In this document: positions 50,425-59,867 of the stretch, piece after piece | How positions within the stretch are numbered: the stretch's first letter is position 1 | Layout of the letters: the number at the start of each line of letters is the position of its first letter | Assembly: GCA_012744275.1 (NCBI GenBank) | Contig: JAAYIE010000060.1 | Span: 1-64,000 of the forward strand | Origin: Desulfobulbaceae bacterium | GTDB lineage: Bacteria > Desulfobacterota > Desulfobulbia > Desulfobulbales > Desulfobulbaceae | Length of the DNA: 64,000 nt | Reading direction: 5' to 3' | Notes under the pieces: generated by a model | What the model saw: only the letters and a program-made list of their open reading frames with translations | Told to the model about the DNA's origin: nothing | Databases searched by the model: none | Program-made: the position numbers and the translations under genes

Positions 50425-51978
50425 TCACAGGGGGATGTTTCCGTGTTTGCGCTCAGGACCCTTGGCCCGTTTGCTGTCGAGCATCTGCAGGGTGCGGATG
50501 AGATGCACCCGGGTATCGCGCGGGAAGATAACGTCGTCGATATAACCCCGCCGGGCGGCCAAAAACGGGTTGGCGAAGGTGGCCCGGTATTCTTCCATCT
50601 TCTGGTTGAGCACGGCCTCCGGGTTGTCGGAACTGTAAATTTCCTTGCGGTGGATGACCTCTGCCGCACCCTTGGGCCCCATGACCGCGATTTCCGCGGT
50701 GGGCCAGGCCAGGTTGACATCGCAGTGGATGTGTTTGGAATTCATCACGATGTAAGCGCCGCCATAGGCCTTGCGCACGATCACAGAGAGGCGTGGCACC
50801 GTGGCCTCGGTAAAGGCGTAAAGCAGTTTGGCGCCATGGCGGATGATGCCGCCGTGCTCCTGATCCGGACCGGGCATGAAGCCGGGCACATCCACCAGTG
50901 AAATGAGCGGGATATTGAAGGCATCGCAGAAGCGCACAAAACGCCCGGCCTTAAAGGAGGCGTCGTTGTCAAGCACGCCCGCCAGAACCGCAGGCTGGTT
51001 GGCCACCAGACCAACAGTCCGTCCGCCCAGGCGGCCGAAGCCGCAGATGATGTTACGGGCAAAACCGGCATGCACCTCCATGAATTCCGCACCATCGAGA
51101 ATGCTGTGGATGAGCACGTTCATGTCGTAGGTTTGGCTGGAGTTGGCTGGTACCAGGTAGTCCAGGGCTGGGTCGGTGCGGTTGGCCGCATCGCTGAGAT
51201 CATGGATGGGGCCGTGCTGGCGGTTGCTGGAGGGCAGGTAGTTGATCAGACGCCGCACCTCGCGCAGGCAGAGGATATCGTTGGCCACGGTGAAGTGGGC
51301 CACGCCGCTTTTTTTTGCATGCACGCTCGCGCCGCCCAGATCCTCGGAGGTGATGTCCTGATGGGTCACGGTTTTCACCACGCTCGGGCCGGTGACAAAC
51401 ATGTAGGAGGAATCCTCCACCATGAAGACAAAGTCGGTGATTGAAGGACTGTACACCGCGCCGCCCGCGCAGGGGCCCATGATGCAGGATATTTGCGGAA
51501 CTACGCCGCTGGCGCGCACATTGCGGTGGAAAATTTCACCGTAGGCGGCCAGGGCGTCTATGCCTTCCTGGATGCGCGCACCGCCCGAATCGCTGAGGCC
51601 GATGATAGGCGCGCCCACCTTGACCGCAATATCCATGACCTTGCAGATTTTCTGCGCATGGGCTTCGCCGAGCGAGCCGCCTAGGACGGTGAAGTCCTGG
51701 CTGAAAACAAAGACCTCGCGGCCGTCGATGGAACCGTGTCCAGTGATAACGCCGTCACCCAGGTAGTTCTTGTCCTGGCCCAGGCTGCCGCCCCGGCTCA
51801 CCTTGAGCACATCGAACTCTTCGAAGGTGTGTTCATCCAATAACAGGTTGATGCGCTCCCGCGCGGTCAGCTTGCCCTTGCGATGCTGGTCTTCCTTCCT
51901 TTGTTTACCCCCGGCGTCGATGGATTCGGCTCGCAACCGTTCCAGGGTTTCCAGGGTCGCATTTTCTTGTGTTTCCAT
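50425..51978 (-). CDS. Propionyl-CoA carboxylase beta chain / methylmalonyl-CoA carboxyltransferase 12S-like subunit
   Basis: This 517-residue carboxyltransferase has two crotonase-fold halves. It contains GKLTARERINLLLD at the N terminus, SQDFTVLGGSLGEAHAQKI, LSDSGGARIQEGIDALAAYGEIF, MGPCAGGAVYSPSITDF, FVTGPSVVKTVT, DVPGFMPGPDQEHGGIIRHGAKLL and KAYGGAYIVMNSK. It takes carboxybiotin from the alpha subunit encoded 8 nt downstream. Whether the acceptor is propionyl-CoA, or oxaloacetate serves as donor, cannot be read from the sequence. The start follows GAGGTGA. Confidence 0.92.
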   Translation of the reverse strand: METQENATLETLERLRAESIDAGGKQRKEDQHRKGKLTARERINLLLDEHTFEEFDVLKVSRGGSLGQDKNYLGDGVITGHGSIDGREVFVFSQDFTVLGGSLGEAHAQKICKVMDIAVKVGAPIIGLSDSGGARIQEGIDALAAYGEIFHRNVRASGVVPQISCIMGPCAGGAVYSPSITDFVFMVEDSSYMFVTGPSVVKTVTHQDITSEDLGGASVHAKKSGVAHFTVANDILCLREVRRLINYLPSSNRQHGPIHDLSDAANRTDPALDYLVPANSSQTYDMNVLIHSILDGAEFMEVHAGFARNIICGFGRLGGRTVGLVANQPAVLAGVLDNDASFKAGRFVRFCDAFNIPLISLVDVPGFMPGPDQEHGGIIRHGAKLLYAFTEATVPRLSVIVRKAYGGAYIVMNSKHIHCDVNLAWPTAEIAVMGPKGAAEVIHRKEIYSSDNPEAVLNQKMEEYRATFANPFLAARRGYIDDVIFPRDTRVHLIRTLQMLDSKRAKGPERKHGNIPL

Positions 51979-52484
51979 TTATTCACCTCGTGACAGAGAA
52001 GGCGGCACCAGCACCGGCCTTATGCCGATACCATGCCCAAAGATCCATGGGCTGAAGCTTGATCTGGATGTTTTGCAGGTTTGGTCGCCCTTTGGAGAGG
52101 GGGCCAATGGTTTAAGGTATATAAAAAACACAAAAAACAGATGTTGCAAGGGAAAGAAATGACGAGTCCGGAAAAGATGGGCAAGATCGGGGCGAGGGGC
52201 AATAAAAAACGTGTTACAGCGACAGCAGCGGCACTTGCTATGGAATCTATTTGCCGTGGAATCTGCTCTTTGGGGTGCTTGTTATTCTTGTTGCCAGGGC
52301 CCCGGAGGACGTTGGCTTGGAAAAAGGGCGTTTTTTCTAATTTCAGACAACAGCTTAAGCAAACAGTACTGGCACTTGCTTGGCTGCCGTCAAAAAATTC
52401 CCCCATGAGGTGCCAGCTATGCGCGTGGGCGACACTATCTTCGTCTTTTGTTAGGTACCTGGCCTTATCAATCTGGAGCGGGGA
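51979..52484. other. 506-nt region between carboxylase operon and merR-type gene, no convincing gene
   Basis: Both strands are open for about 130-150 codons (52081-52542 plus, 52020-52406 minus), but neither translation resembles a known family and both overlap. An AT-rich block near 52120-52145 gives, on the minus strand, TTGCAA followed by T-rich sequence with TTTTAT and TATATA; it may be the promoter of the carboxylase operon. Otherwise nothing was seen. Confidence 0.3.
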
Positions 52485-52943
52485 TTACTTGGAAGGGATC
52501 ATAGCAGTGTCTTTGAGCGGGCAACGCATATCCTCACAATAGGGACAGGTTGCGGCGTTATTGAGAGTGTTCAGAATGCCGCAGCCACCATCTTGATGAT
52601 CATCCGGACAGGAGTTAAGCAGGTGCTCCAGATGTGCCTTCAGGTGGATTAGGGAGGCAATTTGCTCGCTGACACCTGCAATATGACCTGCAATCATATG
52701 CTTGATCCAACTGCAGTCTGCTTGGGGATTATCTTTAAAGGCCAAAAGTTCACGAATATCAGACAGTTTCATGCCGTGATGACGGCAGTGGCGGATAAAA
52801 CGCAGTCGTTCAATATCCGCTTCGCTGTAGATGCGGTAATTGCCATCGTTGCGTTCCGGTTCGGGGAGCAGGCCTTCTTTTTCATAATATCTGATGGTTA
52901 CCACCCGACATCCGGCTTTTTTGGCAAGTTCACCAATTTTCAT
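52485..52943 (-). CDS. MerR-family heavy-metal regulator (CadR/PbrR/ZntR-like)
   Basis: This 152-residue transcription factor has the MerR winged helix (about 1-70: MKIGELAKKAGCRVVTIRYYEKEGLLPEPER, NYRIYSEADIERLRFIRHCR), a dimer helix, and metal ligands. The ligands are Cys in ADCSWIKHMI, Cys in NSCPDD and the C-terminal CPYCEDMRCPL, the pattern of Cd/Pb/Zn sensors. It is transcribed away from the P-type ATPase, whose promoter carries a MerR operator. ATG 52943 follows GGAG at 8 nt and is preferred to 52952. Confidence 0.9.
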   Translation of the reverse strand: MKIGELAKKAGCRVVTIRYYEKEGLLPEPERNDGNYRIYSEADIERLRFIRHCRHHGMKLSDIRELLAFKDNPQADCSWIKHMIAGHIAGVSEQIASLIHLKAHLEHLLNSCPDDHQDGGCGILNTLNNAATCPYCEDMRCPLKDTAMIPSK

Positions 52944-53067
52944 ACCATCCACTCCATACGTCCGTTTTAAACAAGCCGACGATTAAGCGCTCCTGTCCTG
53001 CAAAGCCTCTTTTCACTATTGGCTTTACCTACAAACAGGAAAGGTAAAAAATTTTTTGCAGCAAAGC

Positions 53068-53098
53068 TTGACTCTATAGTCACTATAGATATTACACT
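53068..53098 (+). promoter_or_regulatory. MerR-type promoter/operator of the metal ATPase
   Basis: TTGACT (53068-53073) and TACACT (53093-53098) are 19 nt apart, the over-long spacing of MerR-controlled promoters. The spacer holds a perfect 15-bp palindrome CTATAGTCACTATAG (53074-53088). TTGACTCTATAGT matches the start of CadR/PbrR operators. Confidence 0.85.
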
Positions 53099-53159
53099 CT
53101 GCTCAGTCAAACAGAGTAGAGCAATTTTTTGCGCACAACCCATCATATTGGAGCAGGGT

Positions 53160-55457
53160 ATGAGTATCACCGCAACCCCATGCGCTTGCAGCGGGCAGGA
53201 TCCAGCAGGCTGCATTGACAGTCATATGGCAGTGGCACAGGAGGCAGCATGTTGCAGCCCGTGCTGTTCTGGTCAGGTTTTTACCAAACCGCTGAGTCCG
53301 TCACGTTTTCCTCAGGCCTCTGACACCCGCGCGGTCTACCGCATAGCTAATATGGATTGCCCAACGGAAGAAACGCTCATCCGTAAAAAGCTGGGTGCCA
53401 TGGCAGGAATTACCAAACTTGAGTTTAACCTCATGCAGCGGGTACTGGTGGTGGAGCATGAGCTGCCTTCGACGGAGGCCATTGAGGCGGCGCTCAAAGC
53501 TATTGACATGACGCCGGAACCGCTCGCAAACACTGTTCCTTCTGACCCTGCCATCCCGTGGAAAAAGCTGGCTCTAGGTGGTGCAGCCGCAGCCTTGTCG
53601 GAAATTTTCGAGTTGCTGCAAGCATGGGATTTGATGCCATTTGGCCTGCACCTGCAAACTTGGCAGCTAGGCGAGGTGGAGATCGCCCATTTACCCCTGA
53701 TCCTTGCCATAATCGCCATCGCCTGCACCGGTTTGGGTACCTATAAAAAAGGCTGGATCGCCCTGCGCAACCGCAATCTCAACATCAATGCGCTTATGTC
53801 AGTTGCTGTCACTGGTGCGGTGCTCATTGGTCAGTATCCGGAGGCAGCCATGGTCATGGTGCTGTTTAATATTTCAGAAGCCATTGAGGCTCTGGCGCTT
53901 GATCGGGCCAGGAATGCCATCAAAAATCTTTTGGCTCTGGCTCCGGAACAGGCGATGGTGCTGCAGTCTGACAATACCTGGCGTGAAATGGATATCCGGG
54001 AAATTGCCGTGGGCAGCCGGGTGCGGGTGAAACCGGGTGAGCGGGTGGCCCTGGACGGCGTTATAGTGGCCGGGCAATCAAGTATTAACCAGGCCCCGAT
54101 AACCGGCGAGAGCATGCCGGTGGAAAAGGCGGTAGGTGATATAGTTTATGCGGGCACCATCAACGAGTCAGGCTCCTTTGAGTTTGAGACCAGCGCTGTG
54201 GCGACGGATACCACCTTGGCCCGTATCATCCATGCTGTGGAGGAGGCTCAAAGCAGCCGCGCGCCCATGCAGCGTTTGGTGGATCAATTTGCCAAATACT
54301 ACACCCCGGCGGTTTTTTTGACCGCTATTCTGGCAGCCCTTGTGCCGCCCCTGTTCATGGCGGCAAGCTGGATCGAATCCATTTATACTGGTTTGGTAAT
54401 TCTGGTTATTGGCTGCCCCTGCGCCTTGGTTATTTCCACACCGGTGAGCATTGTTAGCGGTATGGCTGCAGCGACCCGCTATGGTATTCTAATCAAGGGA
54501 GGCATGTTTCTGGAGCAGGGCAGGAAACTGCAGTGGCTGGCTCTGGATAAGACTGGCACCATTACCCACGGTAAGCCACAACAAACCGATTTTGTCCACT
54601 TGGGCACAGAGGATGCGGCGCATACTGTTCAACTCGCCGCCAGTCTGGCCAGTCGTTCGGATCATCCGGTTTCACGTGCCATTGCCGAAAATGCTGGAAA
54701 CAAAGGTATAAGCTATCTTACGGTTGGGGAGTTTGCTGCCAGCCCCGGTCAGGGGGTAAGTGGACGTATTGATGGTGAACTATGGCGTCTGGGTAACCTG
54801 CGCATGGTGCGGAGCGTGCAACAGAGCTCAAGCAGCCTGGAAAAACAAATACGCCATCTGGAAGGGCAGGGGAAAACCGTGGTGGCCCTGACAGGCCCCC
54901 ATGGCGTGCAAGGCCTTTTTGCCGTGGCTGATACGGTGAAAGCATCCAGCATCGAGGCTATACGCGAACTGAAACGGCTGGGCATCAGGACCATCATGCT
55001 GACCGGCGACAACGAGCACACGGCCAGAACAATTGCCACGCAGGCAGGGGTGGATGAGGTTCAAGCCAACCTCTTACCTGAAGATAAACTTGAGATCATC
55101 GCCCAGCTTAGCCAGAAGGGCCTGGTGGCCATGGCCGGTGATGGCATCAATGACGCACCAGCTCTGGCCAAGGCAGATATTGGCTTTGCCATGGCAGGTG
55201 CCGGTACAGACACGGCCATTGAAACAGCAGATGTTGCCCTGATGGATGATGATCTGCGCAAGATTCCGCATTTTATTGGTCTGTCCAAATCAACCTACGC
55301 CATTTTAGTGCAAAACATCACCTTGGCCATCGGCGTGAAGGCCCTCTTTTTCGCCCTTACCTTCATGGGCCTGACAACCATGTGGATGGCGGTCTTTGCC
55401 GATGCAGGTACAGCACTTCTGGTGGTGGCCAATGGCCTTCGGGCGATACGTAAATAA
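53160..55457 (+). CDS. Zn/Cd/Pb-transporting P1B-type ATPase
   Basis: This 765-residue metal-exporting ATPase has an unusual Cys-rich N terminus (about 1-45, with CACSGQ, CCSPCCSG). An HMA domain follows with MDCPTEE (Cys plus Glu rather than CxxC), about 60-130. Membrane helices flank the ion site VIGCPCALV. The P domain has ALDKTGTITHGKP with the phosphorylated Asp, the N domain has SDHPVSRAI, and the hinge is AGDGINDAPALAKADIG. The CPC motif, MDCPxE and divergent CadR/PbrR-like regulator indicate Zn/Cd/Pb. ATG 53160 lies 60 nt after the operator and follows GGAGCAGGGT. Confidence 0.93.
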   Translation: MSITATPCACSGQDPAGCIDSHMAVAQEAACCSPCCSGQVFTKPLSPSRFPQASDTRAVYRIANMDCPTEETLIRKKLGAMAGITKLEFNLMQRVLVVEHELPSTEAIEAALKAIDMTPEPLANTVPSDPAIPWKKLALGGAAAALSEIFELLQAWDLMPFGLHLQTWQLGEVEIAHLPLILAIIAIACTGLGTYKKGWIALRNRNLNINALMSVAVTGAVLIGQYPEAAMVMVLFNISEAIEALALDRARNAIKNLLALAPEQAMVLQSDNTWREMDIREIAVGSRVRVKPGERVALDGVIVAGQSSINQAPITGESMPVEKAVGDIVYAGTINESGSFEFETSAVATDTTLARIIHAVEEAQSSRAPMQRLVDQFAKYYTPAVFLTAILAALVPPLFMAASWIESIYTGLVILVIGCPCALVISTPVSIVSGMAAATRYGILIKGGMFLEQGRKLQWLALDKTGTITHGKPQQTDFVHLGTEDAAHTVQLAASLASRSDHPVSRAIAENAGNKGISYLTVGEFAASPGQGVSGRIDGELWRLGNLRMVRSVQQSSSSLEKQIRHLEGQGKTVVALTGPHGVQGLFAVADTVKASSIEAIRELKRLGIRTIMLTGDNEHTARTIATQAGVDEVQANLLPEDKLEIIAQLSQKGLVAMAGDGINDAPALAKADIGFAMAGAGTDTAIETADVALMDDDLRKIPHFIGLSKSTYAILVQNITLAIGVKALFFALTFMGLTTMWMAVFADAGTALLVVANGLRAIRK

Positions 55458-55615
55458 TTCCACTTCCAGCCCATCGTTGTCCTGGAGCAGAAAACACTGA
55501 CTAGTATGAGTATTGCTCCAGGGCAAGGAGGCTTTGTGTGGCAAGCCCATCAGGCATGTACCGTGTATTGACGATGTGTTTGCCGGTTTCCTGGCTCCAC
55601 AGATACAATTGCTCC

Positions 55616-55735
55616 ATGACGACCATTCTGTTCTTATTCCTCGCTGCCTGGTTCCTTGCCGGCGTCTTGTTGCTGGTGATTGCCTGTGGTGGCATCTTAT
55701 CCATCATACGTTCTTTGCGTATTCTGCTGAACTGA
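55616..55735 (+). CDS. Possible 39-residue membrane peptide
   Basis: ATG 55616 opens a frame of 39 residues that is almost entirely one hydrophobic helix (LFLFLAAWFLAGVLLLVIACGG) with a basic C terminus. The ribosome-binding site is weak, and nothing links it to a family. It lies in the 313-nt gap between the P-type ATPase and the DUF2799 gene, which otherwise shows no feature except an ATTCCACTTCCA sequence at the ATPase stop. Confidence 0.3.
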   Translation: MTTILFLFLAAWFLAGVLLLVIACGGILSIIRSLRILLN

Positions 55736-55770
55736 TTGTTCTCCTTCCATGCCAGGGCTGGAAAAAGCAC

Positions 55771-56349
55771 ATGAAAAAATTTTGTCTTCTGTTGTTTTTG
55801 CCGTTTCTTGCAGGGTGCGCCACCCTCAGTCAGGATCAATGCCAGCAGGGCCACTGGTTTGACATCGGCCTAGAAGACGGACGCAAGGGCAGAGCCATGG
55901 CCAGGTTAGAACAACATAGTAAGGCTTGCGCCAAGTACGGCCTTGGTGTTGATGCGCAAGGCTACACCGAGGGTCGCAATCAGGGGCTGCAGATATACTG
56001 CCGCCTGGAGAACGCCGTTAGCACCGGCTTAAAGGGGGAGCGTTATCAGGGAGTCTGCCCGTCTGAACTGGACGTGCGCTTTGAAGAGCTCAATGCTGCT
56101 GCCTATGCGATCTATACTCTGCGAGAGCGGCTGGACTCCATCGATGACCAGCTGGATCGCAAGGAATACCAGTTGGATAGTACTGTCTATCAGTTGGGAA
56201 AAGATGAAAAAGCCCGCGATGCCTATTACCGCCTCCGCCGGGACATTCGCGAACTGGATAGTGAGCGGGAGCAGGTGCAATGGGATCTCCATTCAGCCGG
56301 GCGCTATCTTGATCAGCTCACGGAAGAATACAACATTCCGGTAAGATAA
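55771..56349 (+). CDS. DUF2799-type lipoprotein
   Basis: This 192-residue lipoprotein has lipobox FLAGCATLS. Conserved DUF2799 features are QCQQGHWFDIGLEDGRKGR, ACAKYGLGVDAQGYTEGRNQGLQIYC and YQGVCP. The C-terminal half (about 110-190) is a charged coiled coil (RLDSIDDQLDRKEYQLD...LRRDIRELDSEREQ). Four Cys in the domain may form disulphides. The function of the family is unknown. ATG 55771 is the start that gives the signal peptide. Confidence 0.85.
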   Translation: MKKFCLLLFLPFLAGCATLSQDQCQQGHWFDIGLEDGRKGRAMARLEQHSKACAKYGLGVDAQGYTEGRNQGLQIYCRLENAVSTGLKGERYQGVCPSELDVRFEELNAAAYAIYTLRERLDSIDDQLDRKEYQLDSTVYQLGKDEKARDAYYRLRRDIRELDSEREQVQWDLHSAGRYLDQLTEEYNIPVR

Positions 56350-56574
56350 GCTGGGCTTCTGGCCGTATCGAGTTCCGTATTGCGCCATTGCGCAGTGCGC
56401 CCTTGGCATTGTATCCTCGCTTTACCGCGCCACACCAGCTTGGCTGTAAGGCAGCGAACAGCAGGCTGCCTGCAACAGGCTTGTATAGAGAGCGCTGCTG
56501 CACGTAATCTACCCAGTGTTTGCGGGTGCAGAGTTGGAAATCAATGGCCCCGTTAAGGGAAACTTCAGGAAGCT

Positions 56575-57351
56575 ATGATAAAAATTCGAACGGTTTGTTT
56601 TGCAGAAAGTCTGCGCTTTGCCGACTTGTCTGAACAGGTGCTCCTTCAAGGCGATGCCGCCCTGATGCGTGATGTGCTCATTGCGCATCCTGAAGAGGAT
56701 GGCCTGGTTTTTATCTTTGATTATGGGGTCTGCGTTTTTTGCAACGTTGGCTACGATGCGGAAAAACGCCTCCTGGATACCCTGCTGAAATACGCACAGC
56801 AACCTTTCGAGCCCTTTATCGAGGAAGAGTTGAGCTTTCAACCAGCAGCCGAGGGTAAGGGCTTTCAGATCCGCAATGACCTTATTGAGAGCGATAATAC
56901 CAGCGAACAGGCCCTCCTTTCCCTGGGACACGCCTTGGCACAGTCCACCAAGCTGGCTTTTTTTGAAAGTTCGATTGAACAGATGATCGAGCAGACCAAC
57001 TATATTCCGGTCAGTCTGGCGGAGAGGGGCAAGATAGCGCTCTCCCGCCACCGGCTTGCCAAGGAACGGGGCCGGGTTTATCTAGAAAAATCACGCATTA
57101 TCCTACAGTTTAATTTGCTCGATACCCCTGAATTTATTTGGGAATATCCCGAACTGGAACAGTATTACCTGGGCCTGGCCCGCTATTTGGAAATTACTCC
57201 CAGAGCAGAGATGCTGAAGCACCGGCTGGAAGTGATCCAGGAACTCCTGGAGATGATGGCTGATGAACAGAAGCATAATCATTCCAGCCTGTTGGAATGG
57301 ATTATCATCATCTTGATTGCCATTGAGATAGTGCTTTTTTTTGTTCATTAA
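56575..57351 (+). CDS. RMD1/YagE-family (DUF155) protein with C-terminal membrane anchor
   Basis: This 258-residue protein has the DUF155 core FIFDYGVCVFCNVGYDAEKRLLDTLLKYA. A helical region follows with LAQSTKLAFFESSIEQMIEQT and RLEVIQELLEMMADEQKHNHSSLLEWIIIILIAIEIVLF, ending in one transmembrane helix. Eukaryotic relatives (RMND1, RMD1, RMD8) act in mitochondrial translation support or meiosis; the bacterial function is unknown. The 225-nt region before it holds only small hairpins. Confidence 0.85.
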   Translation: MIKIRTVCFAESLRFADLSEQVLLQGDAALMRDVLIAHPEEDGLVFIFDYGVCVFCNVGYDAEKRLLDTLLKYAQQPFEPFIEEELSFQPAAEGKGFQIRNDLIESDNTSEQALLSLGHALAQSTKLAFFESSIEQMIEQTNYIPVSLAERGKIALSRHRLAKERGRVYLEKSRIILQFNLLDTPEFIWEYPELEQYYLGLARYLEITPRAEMLKHRLEVIQELLEMMADEQKHNHSSLLEWIIIILIAIEIVLFFVH

Positions 57352-57586
57352 AAAAGGACGCCGGTGTTCCATGAAGCCGGTCGAGCGAGCGAAAAAAACT
57401 GCACCCTGTACACTGTGCGTGGCAAAGCATCCTTGCCTTGAGCATCCTCTTTGTCTGATCATTCTGGCCGGGCCCGCCTTACGCGGCATCAGCTTATTTC
57501 ACCAGCCTGCTCTTTATTTATGGGCTATCTTCCTTAAGGTATGGAAAAATTCATAACCCGCACCAGCCGCAAGGCCAGGAGGAGCC

Positions 57587-58489
57587 ATGAAGATACTGAT
57601 CACCGGAGGCACCGGTTTTGTTGGCAGCGCCATGAGCAAGGCCCTGCTTGAAGATGGTCATGAGGTCACCATCATTGGCAGTAGTGAGAAAAGCTGCAGC
57701 CGTTATACAGGGCAGGCGAACCTGCAGTGCATCGCCGCAGATACCACCAAACCCGGGCCTTGGCAGGATAGCGTGGCCCAGCAGGATGCCCTCATTAACC
57801 TGGCGGGCAGATCGGTTTTTACCCTGTGGACGAAATCCGCCAAGGAAGCGATTCTCGATACCCGCATTAAAACCACCAGGAACCTGGTGGATGCCATTCC
57901 ACAGGGCAGCAATATGGTACTCTTGAGTACCTCGGCTGCTGGTTATTACGGTAATGGCGGTGAGAGCGAGCAAACAGAGGCCAGCCCCAGTGGCAATGGC
58001 TTCCTTGCCCGGGTGTGCCGGGAATGGGAGGCCGAGGCCCGCCGTGCCGAAGACAAGGGCGCGAGGGTAGCCATCATGCGTTTTGCCGTGGTTATGGGGG
58101 AACAGGGGGGAGCGCTTAAAACTATGAAGCTGCCCTTTCAGCTTGGCCTGGGTGGCCCCATAGGCAGTGGCAGGCAGTGGTTCCCCTGGATTCATCTTAA
58201 AGATCTGGTTGCGGCGGCGCAGTTTCTCCTCAACTGCAGTGAGTGCCGCGGCCCCTTTAACTTCACTGCCCCCGACGCGGTGCGGCAGATCAAGTTTGCC
58301 AAAACCCTGGCGGCCCAACTTGGTCGCCCAGCCTTTTTCCCCGCGCCTGCACCATTGATGAAACTCGGCCTGGGTGAGTTTGGCGAATCACTTTTACAAG
58401 GGCAAAAGGTTCTGCCGCGAGCACTTGAAGAAAACGGTTTTGTTTTTACCTATCCCAAACTTGAGCAGGCCCTGCGTGATCTCCTTTAA
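57587..58489 (+). CDS. TIGR01777-family NAD-dependent epimerase (YfcH-like), single domain
   Basis: This 300-residue extended-SDR protein has NAD motif ITGGTGFVGSAM (5-16), INLAGRSVFTLWTKSAKEAILDTRIKTTRNLV, STSAAGYYGNGG, RFAVVMGEQGGAL and WFPWIHLKDLV, the TIGR01777/SulA-SDR39U1 pattern. The substrate is unknown. A second member of the family follows immediately and overlaps it by 14 nt, so the two may work together or form heteromers. ATG 57587 follows AGGAGG. Confidence 0.88.
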   Translation: MKILITGGTGFVGSAMSKALLEDGHEVTIIGSSEKSCSRYTGQANLQCIAADTTKPGPWQDSVAQQDALINLAGRSVFTLWTKSAKEAILDTRIKTTRNLVDAIPQGSNMVLLSTSAAGYYGNGGESEQTEASPSGNGFLARVCREWEAEARRAEDKGARVAIMRFAVVMGEQGGALKTMKLPFQLGLGGPIGSGRQWFPWIHLKDLVAAAQFLLNCSECRGPFNFTAPDAVRQIKFAKTLAAQLGRPAFFPAPAPLMKLGLGEFGESLLQGQKVLPRALEENGFVFTYPKLEQALRDLL

Positions 58490-59867
58490 TACTGCTCCAG
58501 GTTCCTTCAGCGCTGCCACAGTTTTTCCCTGCGGCGTGGAGGAGCTTTACAATTGGCATAGCCGCCCCGGCGCGCTCGATCGTCTGATTCCGCCCTGGGA
58601 GCGCACCACGGTAGCGGCTCGCAGTGGTGGCATTGATCCGGGCGGCCGGGTGACCATGCGCATGCATGCCGGACCCGTGCCCTATCTGTGGCGCGCGCAC
58701 CATATCGAAAATGTGCCGAATGTGTATTTTCGGGATATCCAGGCCAGCGGCCCTTTCAAACGCTGGGTGCATACCCATAGCTTTACAGAAACGTCCGAGG
58801 GTGCGCGTCTGAAGGATCATATCAACTATGCCCTGCCACTGCATTTCCTCTTCCCTTGGGCGGGCAAACTGCTGGTGGAGCCGGTTTTGACCAGAACCTT
58901 CCGCTACCGGCATGCTACCCTGGCAGATGACCTTTTTTTACATGGCTATGCTAGTAAACGCCCCTTGCGCATCCTTATCAGCGGAGCCAGCGGGGTGCTG
59001 GGTTCGGCGCTGATTCCGCTGCTGACCACCGGCGGTCATGAGGTCTGGCGTCTGGTACGGCGTCAGCCCAGGCGCAGCGAGCGGGAAATCTACTGGAACC
59101 CGGCCAGAGGGCTGCTCAACCTGGCTGGTTTGCCGGCCTTTGATGGGGTTATTCACCTGGCGGCCGATAACATTGGCGAGGGTCGCTGGACCGAGGAAAA
59201 AAAGCAGCGGATGATCGACAGCCGAGTGCAGGGCACCAGCCTGCTGGCCCAGGAACTGGCTCGCTGCGAGCAGAAACCGGCCGTGCTGCTCAGCGCCTCG
59301 GCCGTGGGTTTTTATGGCGATTGTCAGGATTGCTGCATTATCGAAGAAAACCAGGCAGGTTCTGCCTTTATTTCCGATGTCTGTTCCAGGTGGGAGCAGG
59401 CGGCAAGGCCTGCTGAAGATGCGGGTATCCGCACGGTGTCATTGCGTATTGGCGTGGTGCTCACGCCAAGAGGCGGTGCGCTGGCACGATTACTGTCCAC
59501 GTCGGCCCTGGGTTTTAGCCGCCGTTTTGGCAGTGGTGAGCAGTACATCAGTTGGATTGGTTTGCACGATGCCGTCGGTGCAATGCTCCATGTTTTGGTA
59601 AGTCCAGAACTGCAAGGTCCGCTTAATATTGTTGCCCCACAGCCCGTGACAAACCGCGAACTTCTTGCTACTTTGGCCCAAGTGATGCGGAGGCCGCTCC
59701 TGCCGCCCGTGCCTGCGGCGGTGGTGCGGCTTGTTTTTGGCCAAATGGGTGCAGAGGTGCTGCTGGATGGCTGTCGCGCCTCGGCCGATAAGCTCATGTC
59801 TTCGGGCTACCGTTTCCGTCATCCTGATTTGCGCACTGCGCTGGGCACCATGCTGGGCCGGGCCTGA
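58476..59867 (+). CDS. START/SRPBCC domain fused to TIGR01777-family epimerase
   Basis: This 463-residue fusion begins with an SRPBCC (START-like hydrophobic ligand) domain (about 1-150: VFPCGVEELYNWHSRPGALDRLIPPWE, YFRDIQASGPFKRWVHTHSF). It continues with an extended SDR domain of the TIGR01777 type (about 165-460: ILISGASGVLGSALIPLL, HLAADNIGEGRWTEEKKQRMIDSRVQGT, SASAVGFYGD, ISWIGLHDAVGAML). The fusion suggests a lipophilic substrate held by the START-like domain. GTG 58476 overlaps the previous gene by 14 nt. A repeat element starts at its stop codon. Confidence 0.85.
   Translation: MISFNTAPGSFSAATVFPCGVEELYNWHSRPGALDRLIPPWERTTVAARSGGIDPGGRVTMRMHAGPVPYLWRAHHIENVPNVYFRDIQASGPFKRWVHTHSFTETSEGARLKDHINYALPLHFLFPWAGKLLVEPVLTRTFRYRHATLADDLFLHGYASKRPLRILISGASGVLGSALIPLLTTGGHEVWRLVRRQPRRSEREIYWNPARGLLNLAGLPAFDGVIHLAADNIGEGRWTEEKKQRMIDSRVQGTSLLAQELARCEQKPAVLLSASAVGFYGDCQDCCIIEENQAGSAFISDVCSRWEQAARPAEDAGIRTVSLRIGVVLTPRGGALARLLSTSALGFSRRFGSGEQYISWIGLHDAVGAMLHVLVSPELQGPLNIVAPQPVTNRELLATLAQVMRRPLLPPVPAAVVRLVFGQMGAEVLLDGCRASADKLMSSGYRFRHPDLRTALGTMLGRA

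Noticed and set aside
49442..50545. 367-codon plus-strand frame opposite the carboxylase genes
   Set aside because: It is a shadow of a well-defined biotin carboxylase.
52081..52542. 153-codon plus-strand frame between the carboxylase and merR-type genes
   Set aside because: No similarity, no clear ribosome-binding site, and it overlaps the merR-type gene at its end; an equally long minus-strand frame covers the same region.
55453..55535. Possible further repeat copy after the P-type ATPase
   Set aside because: Only the first 16 bases match copy 3; the AAGGAGGC word further on is in the wrong orientation, so no full element is present.
57371..57556. Small frame before the first TIGR01777 gene
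   Set aside because: No ribosome-binding site and no recognisable sequence; kept out for lack of support.
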